A DNA stretch of 35,687 nt from a virus: the IMG/VR virus record IMGVR_UViG_3300010885_026446, positions 1 through 35,687 of that record; one strand, given 5' to 3'. Below are positions 1-7,904 of the stretch, piece by piece. A program made the translations under genes and the position numbers. Each line of letters starts with the position of its first letter. Positions within the stretch are counted from its first letter, which is position 1. The notes beneath the pieces are model-generated. The model saw only the letters and a program-made list of their open reading frames with translations, had not been told where the DNA came from and ran no database searches.

Positions 1-390
1 AGCTTGATTTATTGTTCCAGTTAAATTTCCAGGAGAACTAGTTGCGGTATAACTTGTAATTGCAGCACCTCCATTTACTGCTGGAGCAGTAAATGGAACT
101 GTTGCTGTAGTATATGATATTGTAGCTGTTCCAATAGTTGGGGCATTGGGTACAGTATATGCTGTTACAGAATTTGATGCGCTCGATGCTGCACTACTTC
201 CTACACTATTTGTTGCTTTTACTGTAAATGTATATGCTTGCGATGCAGTTAATCCAGAAACAGTAATAGAACCAGAAGAAGCTTGATTTATTGTTCCAGT
301 TAAATTTCCAGGAGAACTAGTTGCGGTATAACTTGTAATTGCAGCACCTCCATTTACTGCTGGAGCAGTAAATGGAACTGTTGCTGTAGT
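1..390 (-). repeat. Two identical 111-base blocks in Fn3 repeats (1-111 and 280-390)
   Basis: Bases 1-111 match bases 280-390 exactly, with an offset of 279 bases, which is 93 codons or one Fn3 domain. The first copy may extend beyond the window. The block covers the core of each Fn3 domain, while the flanks differ. Perfect identity at synonymous sites indicates recent duplication or gene conversion. Confidence 0.9.
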
Positions 391-573
391 TCCATTAGAA
401 TTTAATGAAACAGTTCCTATAATCGGAGCATTTGGTGCATTTATTGCTACTGGCCAACTCCCTGCTGTTTTATATTGCGACATTTGCGTCATCGTCCAAA
501 TACCCTGTGCCGAATTCGCTTGTACAGTAGGAGCAGTTTTTGAAATAAACCCGCCTAAATATTGTTCACTCAT
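1..573 (-). CDS. Fibronectin type III adhesin/fibre protein (3' end beyond window)
   Basis: The visible 191 codons start at an ATG with a clear AGGAG ribosome site and run open to the window edge, so the C-terminus is missing. Residues 1 to about 45 form an anchor-like module (YLGGFISKTAPT, then GIWTMTQ, then SWP) that also begins the DUF1566 gene at 1169-1921. After it come fibronectin type III-like repeats of about 93 residues with the signatures VPFTAPAVNGGAAITSYTA, SPGNLTGTI and GLTASQAYTFTVKATNSVG. Such Ig-like beta-sandwich modules are common on phage tails and capsids, where they bind surface glycans. A role as a virion surface adhesin is inferred from the domain and from its place after the fibre genes. 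It has its own late promoter at 633-640. Confidence 0.8.
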   Translation of the reverse strand, partial: MSEQYLGGFISKTAPTVQANSAQGIWTMTQMSQYKTAGSWPVAINAPNAPIIGTVSLNSNGTTATVPFTAPAVNGGAAITSYTATSSPGNLTGTINQASSGSITVSGLTASQAYTFTVKATNSVGSSAASSASNSVTAYTVPNAPTIGTATISYTTATVPFTAPAVNGGAAITSYTATSSPGNLTGTINQA

Positions 574-602
574 TATAAAATCTCCTGCAATACTGTAATC
601 AT
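573..602 (-). CDS. Possible 9-residue leader peptide upstream of the Fn3 gene
   Basis: A mini-ORF begins with ATG at 600-602, reads MITVLQEIL and ends with a TAA that overlaps the ATG of the Fn3 gene (TAATG). It has an almost ideal AAGAGG ribosome site six bases upstream (609-614), and the ribosome site of the main gene lies inside it. It could couple translation to the adhesin gene. At nine codons, chance is a real alternative. Confidence 0.3.
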   Translation of the reverse strand: MITVLQEIL

Positions 603-632
603 TTGTAACCTCTTTAATATAAATTTATTATC

Positions 633-640
633 TATTTATA
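633..640 (-). promoter_or_regulatory. T4-type late promoter before the Fn3 gene
   Basis: The minus strand reads TATAAATA exactly, the octamer recognised by the T4 late sigma factor gp55 with the sliding clamp. It lies 60 bases upstream of the Fn3 start, in the 176-base gap after the 134-residue gene. No -35 element is needed for this promoter class. Confidence 0.75.
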
Positions 641-692
641 AGAAAGGGATTAGAATTATTTATTGATGCGTTGAAAAAATATTATTTATTAA

Positions 693-712
693 TTGGGTTA
701 ATTTTATCCCAA
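693..712 (-). terminator. Weak hairpin after the 134-residue gene
   Basis: An inverted repeat TTGGG/CCCAA, with an A-A mismatch and three more A/T pairs inside, lies just past the stop of the gene ending at 750. On the minus strand it is followed by an A/T-rich stretch with six T about 15 bases later. It could be a weak terminator, but the stem is short and the T run is not adjacent. Confidence 0.3.
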
Positions 713-749
713 TAGCCTAGCTCAAAGATTTTTATAGTAATTAGACCAA

Positions 750-1154
750 TTATGTTTGTTTAATCCAAGATACAGAAGGTTCGTCCCAATAATACAGCCC
801 ATCTTGTGGATAAGGTATAGGCGGTTGCCATGACATTGTGTTAATATCACCTATCCATGATGGATAAGGTTTTCTAGCCTGATGCTCTGCTTGTTTATCT
901 GCGTTAAATTCAATCTCTGATAATATAGCAACTACTCCTGTTAAACTAGTATCTGCATCATCGTTGCATATTCCATAATACAGTGGCATTTCAGCATAAG
1001 ATCCGTCGGTATTTGTATCTATTGGGTAAATTGATTCATTTGCAAAGACAAATTGAAATCCCGTTACATCTGGAAGGGTAGGTCCGGTACGCATTGGTGC
1101 TTCTGTGCAAAGTATTTTTGTACCTGCGTCAATATTTGTTAATTGTATGTACAT
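750..1154 (-). CDS. Hypothetical protein near tail fibre genes (134 aa)
   Basis: The ATG has a good AGGAAAAA ribosome site and lies 14 bases after the DUF1566 gene in the same transcript direction. The protein is acidic, with no signal peptide or membrane segment. Its C-terminus is rich in aromatic residues and prolines (MSWQPPIPYPQDG, then YYWDEPSVSWIK). A similar motif ends small proteins encoded beside fibre genes in T4-like cyanophages, as I recall it. A fibre-associated or chaperone-like role is possible from position, but there is no recognised domain, so function is unknown. Confidence 0.7.
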   Translation of the reverse strand: MYIQLTNIDAGTKILCTEAPMRTGPTLPDVTGFQFVFANESIYPIDTNTDGSYAEMPLYYGICNDDADTSLTGVVAILSEIEFNADKQAEHQARKPYPSWIGDINTMSWQPPIPYPQDGLYYWDEPSVSWIKQT

Positions 1155-1168
1155 AATTTTTTCCTGTT

Positions 1169-1921
1169 TTAAACTGGTATCCTGCGGACGGCTCTGACAT
1201 ATAGGTTGCTGGACTTAGAGAAACCGCCTTGCCCGCCATCGACGAAACCACTTCCCAACGCGTAACCGCCACTAAATCCATCAAGTTCATTAGACATCCA
1301 ATAGTATGTGTATGTGTATGTTGCAAATGCTTCCGTTCCACCAGTTTTAAACGCAACAACACTCGTTTGAGCGGGTGCGTTACTGGTATAATTAGTGCTA
1401 ACAGGCTCTGGAGATACTGCGTTAGGATTTGACCCTGTGGTAGTTATATTTGTATCCGTACTCGGTTTTAAGAAATAATACAGCACTTCTAATTCATTTT
1501 GAGCTGGTAAATACCAATCTGTGTAGCCGTTTAACCCCCCCCCGCTATTTAAATTATTACAAAACGCAGCCGCTTGGTATGACGCGCCTAACGCAGCCAA
1601 TGTCGCAGTGTTTGTCGGTCCATTAATAGTAGAAAATACTCCAGTTACTGTTGAAGGTCCCCATGTTCTACTTGAGTTTTCGCCCGATGCTTTAGGAGCA
1701 ACAATCAAATAATACTGTGTCCCAGATACATTAATTTTACCCCCAATAAAACCACCGCCATAGGGTGCGCCAATATTAGGGAAAACAGGACCTATGCTGG
1801 GCCACAGCGTTTGACCAACTGCTTGGAGTTGTTGACGCATAGTCCACATGCCCGTTGCGCTAGAGCCTGACGTTACTAGTGCTGTCGCTGACAGCACGCC
1901 GCCTTTATATCGCATTGACAT
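1169..1921 (-). CDS. DUF1566-type (lectin-like) tail adhesin
   Basis: The 250-residue protein starts at an ATG with an AGGAA ribosome site, 12 bases after the preceding gene. Residues 1 to about 45 (RYKGGVLSATA, GMWTMRQQ, LWPSIG) match the anchor module of the Fn3 protein at 1-573. The C-terminal two thirds looks like the DUF1566/Lcl C-terminal domain: GYTDWYLPAQNELEVLYYF near residues 132-150, a YYWMSNE strand, then a final YVRAVRRIPV. This fold is related to C-type-lectin and FGE folds and is used by bacterial and phage adhesins for ligand binding. It is probably a receptor-binding tip or decoration protein. A run of nine G encodes Gly127-129, just before the conserved core. Confidence 0.75.
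   Translation of the reverse strand: MSMRYKGGVLSATALVTSGSSATGMWTMRQQLQAVGQTLWPSIGPVFPNIGAPYGGGFIGGKINVSGTQYYLIVAPKASGENSSRTWGPSTVTGVFSTINGPTNTATLAALGASYQAAAFCNNLNSGGGLNGYTDWYLPAQNELEVLYYFLKPSTDTNITTTGSNPNAVSPEPVSTNYTSNAPAQTSVVAFKTGGTEAFATYTYTYYWMSNELDGFSGGYALGSGFVDGGQGGFSKSSNLYVRAVRRIPV
1535..1543 (-). repeat. Homopolymeric G9 tract in the DUF1566 gene
   Basis: There are nine consecutive C on the plus strand, so nine G on the coding strand, encoding exactly Gly127-Gly129. It is the only long G/C homopolymer noticed in this A/T-rich window. Loss or gain of one base would shift the frame ahead of the conserved DUF1566 core. Confidence 0.9.
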
Positions 1922-1933
1922 AGAAAATTCCTA

Positions 1934-2308
1934 TTAAGAAATTGCTTCGTAGCTTGCAACAAGTTCAATTGCATTACTTGTTCCTGATGTTGCAACGACT
2001 GATTGCGTTTCAGTAACATAAAAAGCAGTAGTTTTATCAGTAATAATTAATGACGCATTAGCAGGAACTGAAATTTGATATGCTAATCTATAATTAGTTC
2101 CTGTTCCGCCTGTTGCGCTATTAACAGCAAGAGTAATTGAAGTTGGATTTGCTGATACATTACAAGCAGTAATATTTCCAACTTTATATACCGTTCCAGA
2201 AGCTGGAGTTAATGATGTCCAAGTAGTTGCAGTATTGGCGCTACTACATATTAAATATGTTGTATTGCCGTATATACTCTGAACAGCTGTTATATTTGGG
2301 TTTGCCAT
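1934..2308 (-). CDS. Small beta-rich virion structural protein (124 aa)
   Basis: The protein starts MANPNITAVQSIYGNT with an AAAGGA ribosome site. It has short beta-like segments, a central YRLAYQISVPANASLIITD stretch and the ending ELVASYEAIS. This pattern matches my memory of a small structural protein common in T4-like cyanophages, where several copies occur near fibre genes. It lies between the long fibre and the DUF1566 adhesin on one strand. A role as a fibre-associated or decoration subunit is inferred. In the 35-base gap upstream, TATAAATT (2320-2327) and AATAAATA (2337-2344) are one-mismatch late promoter octamers, but the first is too close to the start to be convincing. Confidence 0.7.
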   Translation of the reverse strand: MANPNITAVQSIYGNTTYLICSSANTATTWTSLTPASGTVYKVGNITACNVSANPTSITLAVNSATGGTGTNYRLAYQISVPANASLIITDKTTAFYVTETQSVVATSGTSNAIELVASYEAIS

Positions 2309-2343
2309 AATTGTCCTTTAATTTATATAATATACGATATTTA

Positions 2344-5300
2344 TTAGAATCCCATAACCATAGCAAGAGCTATAGCTTTACCACCCGTAAAAGTTGGAGC
2401 TGGGGCAGCTGATACCCATGTACCATTATTACTTGTTAAAATATTACCAGTGGTTCCAGGAGCAACTGTCTGAAGCGTAGAAGTTCCATTTCCTAATATA
2501 ACATTATTTGCAGTTAATGTTGTAGCTCCAGTTCCGCCGTTGCCTACAGGTAAAGTTCCAGTAACATTTGTTGTTAGCGAACAATATGTAGTTGAGGTTG
2601 ACCCAGTTCCGCCGTTGCCTACAGGTAAAGTTCCAGTAACATTTGTTGTTAGCGAACAATATGTGGTTGAGGTTGATCCAGTTCCGCCATTGCCTACAGG
2701 TAAAGTTCCAGTAACATTTGTTGTTAGCGAACAATATGTGGTTGAGGTTGATCCAGTTCCGCCATTGCCTACAGGTAAAGTTCCAGTAACGCCAGTGCTT
2801 AATGGTAAATTTGTACAATTAGCAAGATGCCCTTGATATGGACTTCCTATATATGCTCCAACAAGAGTAGGATTAGTTGCAAATACTAATTTTCCTGTTC
2901 CGGTTTCGTCTGAAATTATACCAGCTAAATCGGAACTCGTTGATTGATTAAATTGCGCTAAAGTTCCAGTTGTTCTTGCAACAGTAGAATCTACAGCTAT
3001 AGTTGCTGCAGAACCGCCAATATAATTAGTTCCAGTAGACCATAATAATCCAGTTCCATTTGATAGCGCATTTAAATTATTACCCAATGTAATACCGGAA
3101 ATGGTATTTGCAGCTAATTTTGTAACTGTAATAGATCCATTTGCTATTGCTTGAGTAGTAATAGCGTTGTTTGCTATTGCTTGAGTAGTAATAGCGTTGT
3201 TTGCTATTGCTTGAGTAGTAATAGCGTTGTTTGCTATCGTTTGTGCAGTAATAGCATTATTTGCAATTAATTGTGTAGTAATAGAATTATTTGCTATTGA
3301 TGCTGCCCCTATTGCTCCCGCAGACATCATAGAAGAAGTTATAACGCCAGTATCGCCAGTAGAAATTAATGCTCCAGTATTAGCAGAAAAAGTTAGCGTT
3401 CCCCCAGCAATTGCGCTTGGTTTAATAGTAGTTGTTCCGCTAGTTGAACCATTTAATAAAATGGTTTTTCCAGTTGCTAACGCAAGGTTTTCTGAACTAG
3501 TCCACGCACCAGTAATATTATACCAAGTAAAAGTTTTATCTGTAGAGCCTTTTATGGTAATACCACCACCTGAGGCTGTGTTATCAGTTGCACCACCTAC
3601 AGAGCCGAAAAACGCTCCAACTAATGCATTATTAATATCAGCTGTAATTTGCGTTGGAGAATCAACAGATAAAATAACTGCACTAGGTCCTGGAGATCCA
3701 GTTCCGCTAAGTTTACTGATAAGCATTCCAGGAATCATGCCGCTGCTAGATGAAACGGTTAAGACTCCACTCGAAGTAGAAATTGCTGTCATTTGCGTAT
3801 TTGCAATTGCTACAACACTACCAAGAGTAAAATTTTTGTCATCAACATTTACTTCATTAGAATTAATAGTTGTCGTTGTTCCATTAACGATTAAGTTAGA
3901 AGAAACAATTAAATCTCCAGATAGAGATAAACTAGTTCCTGTTGCAGCACCGATATTTGGAGTAATTAATAGAGGAGAATTTGCAAAGACTAGAGAACCA
4001 GTTCCAGTTTCATCGCTAATAACTCCGGCAAGTTGCGAACTAGTTGTTGATGCAAAATATCCAAGATTACTAGTATTTCTTGCAACAGTAGAATCTACAG
4101 CTATAGTTGCAGCAGAACCACCGGTATAATTAGTTCCAGTAGACCATATTAACCCAGCTCCATTTGATAGAGCATTTAAATTACTACCAAGATAAACGCC
4201 TGATATAGTATTTGCAGCCAATTTATTCGTTGCAATAGAAGCAGTATCGCTAATATGAATGTTGGAAATTGTAGTATTGGCAATCATATTTGCTGATACT
4301 GTTCCAACACTTCCAGTCACAACAGCTGTTCCTGATTGGTTAGGAAATACAATTATATTAGTTCCGCCTGTTTCAGTTACTTGTAATGTTACACCATTTG
4401 CGCTGTTTATATTATTAGCTAATCCTAAATTAACAATACCTCTAATTGTAGTATTAGAAGAACCTAATGCAATATTAGTTGTTCCAATTGTTACTGAAGT
4501 ATTTGCTAATTTAGCGTTACTAATAGAGCCAGCCAACATAGCATTAGTAACAGTACCTGTATCACCAGTAGATATTAACGCTCCAGTATTAGCAGAAAGA
4601 GTTAAGGTTCCGCTAGCATTAGAACTGGCTTGTAATATTGTATTTCCACTTGTCGACCCAAGATAACTAATACTTGATACATTTGCAAGAGTAGTGTATA
4701 CTGAACCTAAACTTAAAATTGACGAACCAATCGTTACTGTATTATTAGATAATTTATCACTGGTAATAGAGCCAGCCAATTTAGAATTACTAATAGAGCC
4801 AGCCAACATAGCATTAGTAACAGTACCTGTATCACCAGTAGATATTAACGCTCCAGTATTAGCAGAAAGAGTTAAAGTTCCACCAGCAATTGCACTAGGT
4901 TGAACAGTAGTTGTTCCTGATGCAGAACCATTTAATAGAATAGTTTTTCCAGTTGCTAATGCTAGATTTTCTGAACTAGTCCAAGCACCAGTTGCATTAT
5001 ACCAGTTAAAAGTTTTATCCCCTGTTCCTGTAGTGCTTTTTACAGTAATACCACCACCATTAGCTGTAAAGTCAGTTGCAGCACCAACAGAACCAGTAAA
5101 CTGCCCAGCACCAAGGTTATTTACACTAAGTGTCAATTGAGTTGGTGAATCAATTGACAAAATAATTGCTCCTACTCCTGGAGTTCCTGTTCCAGTTGAT
5201 TTAGAAACAGACATACCTGGAATCATACTTGTAGTTGTTGTACCAGATACAGTTACTACTGAATTTGAAGTTCCTAATGCATTAAATGAGATTGTTCCTA

Positions 5301-7860
5301 ATACTGGAACATTGCCTAATGTTATATTTTTATCATCAATAGATAAAGTATTTGTATTAAAGGTTGTAGTTGATCCATTTACAACTAAATTTCCTGCAAC
5401 TGTTACATCACTACCAAATGAAGTTGCATTGGAGAATTTAGTATTAATATATGAATATAAGAATGTATTTGCGCCATCTAATTCATTTTGTGTTGTTATT
5501 TTATTAAATATTGATGGATTATCTACATCTCTTAGTTGCCATTGTTTTCCTGAATTATACCATCTTAATATTGCGTTAGCTGCTCCGCCGCCATTAGATC
5601 TATTTACAATAATATCTGTATTTGGTGAAGATGGGCTGCCTGTGCTATATAAGAAAATATATTCATTAGAGTCTGATATTGTGGAACCGTAGTTGGTAAA
5701 TTTACCAAGAACATCTAAATTTTGTACGATAACCGTATTTGATGTTATTAATGGAATAAACGCAACAGTATTAGAATTTCCTGCAAATTTAACGAAAGTA
5801 GAATTAACGTATGTACGAGTATTTGCATCTAATGCTATAATACTTTGATTCGTATTGGCTAAATCAGTATAAATTGCTGTATTAGCGGTATCTAAATCTT
5901 TTTGTGATATTATTGAATAAGTAAGTCCGTCATAATTTTTAATTTTTGCATTTGTGGTATTAAATAATATACTAGAATTTACTCTTAATCCATCAGTAAA
6001 TACATTAGAACTAGAAATTGTTTGATCAGATTTTATTGATCCATTAGCATTAATTCCCGAAGAATTGATGAAATTTACAGTATTACTAAATTGAATGTTT
6101 CCAGAAACAGCAGTTACTCCAGAAAGAGTTGTATTGCTGCTTGATAATGCTAATGCAGAAACGATATTATTATTAAATGTAGTTACACCAGAAACAACAG
6201 TTGTACCAGAAACAGCAGTATTTCCAGAAATGGTTGTAGTTCCAGAAAGATTTGTATTTCCGCTAGAATTTAAATTTACTGTTGATGATACGTTATTGCT
6301 AAACGCAGTTACGCCAGTTACAGTAGTTGTACCAGAAAGATTCGTATTTCCACTAGAATTTAGATTTACTGTTGATGATACATTATTATTAAATGTAGTT
6401 GTTCCGGAAACAGTAGTCGCACCAGAAACAGTAGTTGTACCAGAAAGATTTGTATTTCCGCTAGAATTTAAATTTACTGTTGACGATACATTATTGTTAA
6501 ACGCAGTTAAACCTGATACAGTAGTATTTCCAGTTACAGTGGTTGTACCAGAAACAGCAGTATTTCCAGAAATGGTTGTAGTTCCAGAAAGATTTGTATT
6601 TCCACTAGAATTTAAATTTACTGTTGATGATATGTTATTGTTAAACGCAGTTACGCCAGTTACAGTAGTCGCACCTGAAACGCTTGTATTTCCAGAAATA
6701 GTAGTCGCACCAGAAATAGTAGTTGTTCCGGTTACAGTGGTTGTACCAGAAAGATTCGTATTTCCACTAGAATTTAGATTTACTGTTGATGATATGTTAT
6801 TGTTAAACGCAGTTACGCCAGTTACAGTTGTATTCCCAGAAACAGTGGTTGTACCAGAAAGATTTGTATTTCCACTAGAGTTTAAATTTGCTGTTGACGA
6901 TACATTATTATTAAACGCAGTTAAACCTAATACAGTTGTATTTCCAGAAACGGTTGTATTTCCGCTTATAGAATTATTTCCGGAAATATTTGTAATTCCA
7001 GATAAACTAGTTTTTCCAATAGAGGAAGTATTTCCGGTAAATAATGTATCTCCAGAAACGGTTGTATTTCCGCTTATAGAATTATTTCCAGAAATATTTG
7101 TAATTCCAGAAATAACCATGTTTCCAGATAAACTAGTTTTTCCTATAGAAGAAGTATTTCCAGTAAATAATGTATCCCCTAAAACAGTTGTATTTCCTGT
7201 AGATTTTATAATACCAGATAATTCAGTTCTATTTGTAGAGTATAAATTACCATTAACTGTTGCGTTACCATTAATTAATGTTTGTCCAGTAATGTAATTA
7301 GTACCAGAAATAGTAGTTTCGCCCGCAAGAGTAGTATTACCGGAAAAAACTGATTTACCAGTTTCAAATAAATCGCCAGTAAATATAACAGGACCATTTA
7401 CAACTTCAACTTTACCTGTAAATGAAGTATTACCGATTACTGTTGTATTTCCGGTAATAGAAACATTACTACGCAAATCCGTAGAATTTAATACTGTAAG
7501 TTTGGTATTTACTGTCGCAAGAGAAGTAAATAAATTAGCAGAAGAAATAGTTGTATTACATCTGATTGCTCCTGCAGTCAAAATACTTGTATTTCCTGCA
7601 TTTACTACCATTGTATTATACAAATACGATGGGCTGCGAACCTCAAAAAACGTTCCGGTTGGACCAGATATTGATACATTTCCACCAAATACCGCAGAAT
7701 TACTTACATATAAGCCGGTATTTGGAGAATTTAAATATATCGTCCCGCTATTTTTATAGAAATCTTCATAAAGAAGATTATTTATGCTACTCGCCATTTG
7801 ATTTGTTGTTATCATCCAATGGGAGAATGTATTTGAATATGTAATCTGAGATATCGCCAC
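2344..7860 (-). CDS. Long repetitive tail fibre protein (1838 aa)
   Basis: The start is a GTG at 7858-7860 with an AAGGGA ribosome site, and a late promoter lies 35 bases upstream. The N-terminus (ITYSNTFSHWMITTNQM) resembles the virion-attachment end of long tail fibre proteins in T4-like cyanophages. Residues about 220-590 are Gly/Asn/Thr/Ser repeats, including six copies of NLNSSGNTNLSGT. These are likely to form a trimeric beta-structured shaft. Two copies of a module found in T4-like fibres follow (NLVVNGSTTTFN near residue 820 and NLIVNGTTTTINS near 1325, each with DDKNxTLG). Then come ten-residue NNAITTQAIA repeats (about 1520-1573) and 25-residue GNGGTG repeats (about 1690-1777). The C-terminus (NGTSTLQTVAPGTTGNI, ending VMGF) resembles widespread fibre ends. 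It probably works in host recognition as a gp34/gp37-like fibre. Which T4 part it replaces is unknown. Confidence 0.88.
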   Translation of the reverse strand: MAISQITYSNTFSHWMITTNQMASSINNLLYEDFYKNSGTIYLNSPNTGLYVSNSAVFGGNVSISGPTGTFFEVRSPSYLYNTMVVNAGNTSILTAGAIRCNTTISSANLFTSLATVNTKLTVLNSTDLRSNVSITGNTTVIGNTSFTGKVEVVNGPVIFTGDLFETGKSVFSGNTTLAGETTISGTNYITGQTLINGNATVNGNLYSTNRTELSGIIKSTGNTTVLGDTLFTGNTSSIGKTSLSGNMVISGITNISGNNSISGNTTVSGDTLFTGNTSSIGKTSLSGITNISGNNSISGNTTVSGNTTVLGLTAFNNNVSSTANLNSSGNTNLSGTTTVSGNTTVTGVTAFNNNISSTVNLNSSGNTNLSGTTTVTGTTTISGATTISGNTSVSGATTVTGVTAFNNNISSTVNLNSSGNTNLSGTTTISGNTAVSGTTTVTGNTTVSGLTAFNNNVSSTVNLNSSGNTNLSGTTTVSGATTVSGTTTFNNNVSSTVNLNSSGNTNLSGTTTVTGVTAFSNNVSSTVNLNSSGNTNLSGTTTISGNTAVSGTTVVSGVTTFNNNIVSALALSSSNTTLSGVTAVSGNIQFSNTVNFINSSGINANGSIKSDQTISSSNVFTDGLRVNSSILFNTTNAKIKNYDGLTYSIISQKDLDTANTAIYTDLANTNQSIIALDANTRTYVNSTFVKFAGNSNTVAFIPLITSNTVIVQNLDVLGKFTNYGSTISDSNEYIFLYSTGSPSSPNTDIIVNRSNGGGAANAILRWYNSGKQWQLRDVDNPSIFNKITTQNELDGANTFLYSYINTKFSNATSFGSDVTVAGNLVVNGSTTTFNTNTLSIDDKNITLGNVPVLGTISFNALGTSNSVVTVSGTTTTSMIPGMSVSKSTGTGTPGVGAIILSIDSPTQLTLSVNNLGAGQFTGSVGAATDFTANGGGITVKSTTGTGDKTFNWYNATGAWTSSENLALATGKTILLNGSASGTTTVQPSAIAGGTLTLSANTGALISTGDTGTVTNAMLAGSISNSKLAGSITSDKLSNNTVTIGSSILSLGSVYTTLANVSSISYLGSTSGNTILQASSNASGTLTLSANTGALISTGDTGTVTNAMLAGSISNAKLANTSVTIGTTNIALGSSNTTIRGIVNLGLANNINSANGVTLQVTETGGTNIIVFPNQSGTAVVTGSVGTVSANMIANTTISNIHISDTASIATNKLAANTISGVYLGSNLNALSNGAGLIWSTGTNYTGGSAATIAVDSTVARNTSNLGYFASTTSSQLAGVISDETGTGSLVFANSPLLITPNIGAATGTSLSLSGDLIVSSNLIVNGTTTTINSNEVNVDDKNFTLGSVVAIANTQMTAISTSSGVLTVSSSSGMIPGMLISKLSGTGSPGPSAVILSVDSPTQITADINNALVGAFFGSVGGATDNTASGGGITIKGSTDKTFTWYNITGAWTSSENLALATGKTILLNGSTSGTTTIKPSAIAGGTLTFSANTGALISTGDTGVITSSMMSAGAIGAASIANNSITTQLIANNAITAQTIANNAITTQAIANNAITTQAIANNAITTQAIANGSITVTKLAANTISGITLGNNLNALSNGTGLLWSTGTNYIGGSAATIAVDSTVARTTGTLAQFNQSTSSDLAGIISDETGTGKLVFATNPTLVGAYIGSPYQGHLANCTNLPLSTGVTGTLPVGNGGTGSTSTTYCSLTTNVTGTLPVGNGGTGSTSTTYCSLTTNVTGTLPVGNGGTGSTSTTYCSLTTNVTGTLPVGNGGTGATTLTANNVILGNGTSTLQTVAPGTTGNILTSNNGTWVSAAPAPTFTGGKAIALAMVMGF
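2531..2790 (-). repeat. 75-base tandem repeats at the fibre 3' end
   Basis: Units start at 2531, 2606, 2681 and 2756, giving three full copies and a partial fourth, nearly identical in bases. Each encodes 25 residues (GTLPVGNGGTG, then STSTTYCSLTTNVT). Near identity suggests recent expansion by unequal recombination or slippage. Confidence 0.9.
3140..3300 (-). repeat. 30-base tandem repeats in the fibre gene
   Basis: About five 30-base units encode variants of NNAITTQAIA. The copies between roughly 3150 and 3235 are almost identical and the outer ones have drifted, a typical gradient for a growing tandem array. Confidence 0.85.
6095..7200 (-). repeat. Long repeat region of the fibre shaft
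   Basis: The region consists of short degenerate units (SGNTTVSG, TGVTAFNNN) arranged in higher-order blocks. Six blocks carry NLNSSGNTNLSGT with strongly conserved bases. A second type (NISGNNSISGNTTVSG with DTLFTGNTSSIGKTSLSG) occurs twice near 6970-7190. The repetition also creates long open frames on the opposite strand. Confidence 0.85.
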
Positions 7861-7894
7861 TTGTAATTCCCTTTAGGTAAAAATTTTACAACTA

Positions 7895-7902
7895 TATTTA
7901 TA
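7895..7902 (-). promoter_or_regulatory. T4-type late promoter before the long fibre gene
   Basis: The minus strand reads TATAAATA exactly, 35 bases upstream of the GTG start, just before the stop of the small upstream gene. Spacing fits a late transcript starting a little upstream of the AAGGGA ribosome site, so the fibre can be transcribed separately from the baseplate operon. Confidence 0.75.
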
Positions 7903-7904
7903 AA

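Noticed and set aside
1304-1322. Six-base TG-rich microsatellite (GTATGT-like units)
   Set aside because: It is short (about three units), in frame (Thr-Tyr repeats), and unit changes would keep the frame, so there is little reason to call it a switch.
2504-2836. Overlapping open frames on both strands with perfect internal repeats
   Set aside because: They are other-frame readings of the 75-base fibre repeats.
2531-3300. CRISPR-like array
   Set aside because: The repeats are in-frame coding units of the tail fibre without unique spacers or a leader.
3227-4129. 300-codon open frame on the plus strand
   Set aside because: It is antisense to the fibre gene and arises from its Thr/Gly/Asn-rich codons; no ribosome site or recognised domain.
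6095-7297. 400-codon open frame on the plus strand
   Set aside because: It is antisense to the fibre shaft repeats. The biased repeat codons leave the opposite strand free of stops, and the product is a low-complexity V/P/E/F repeat without ribosome site or family resemblance.
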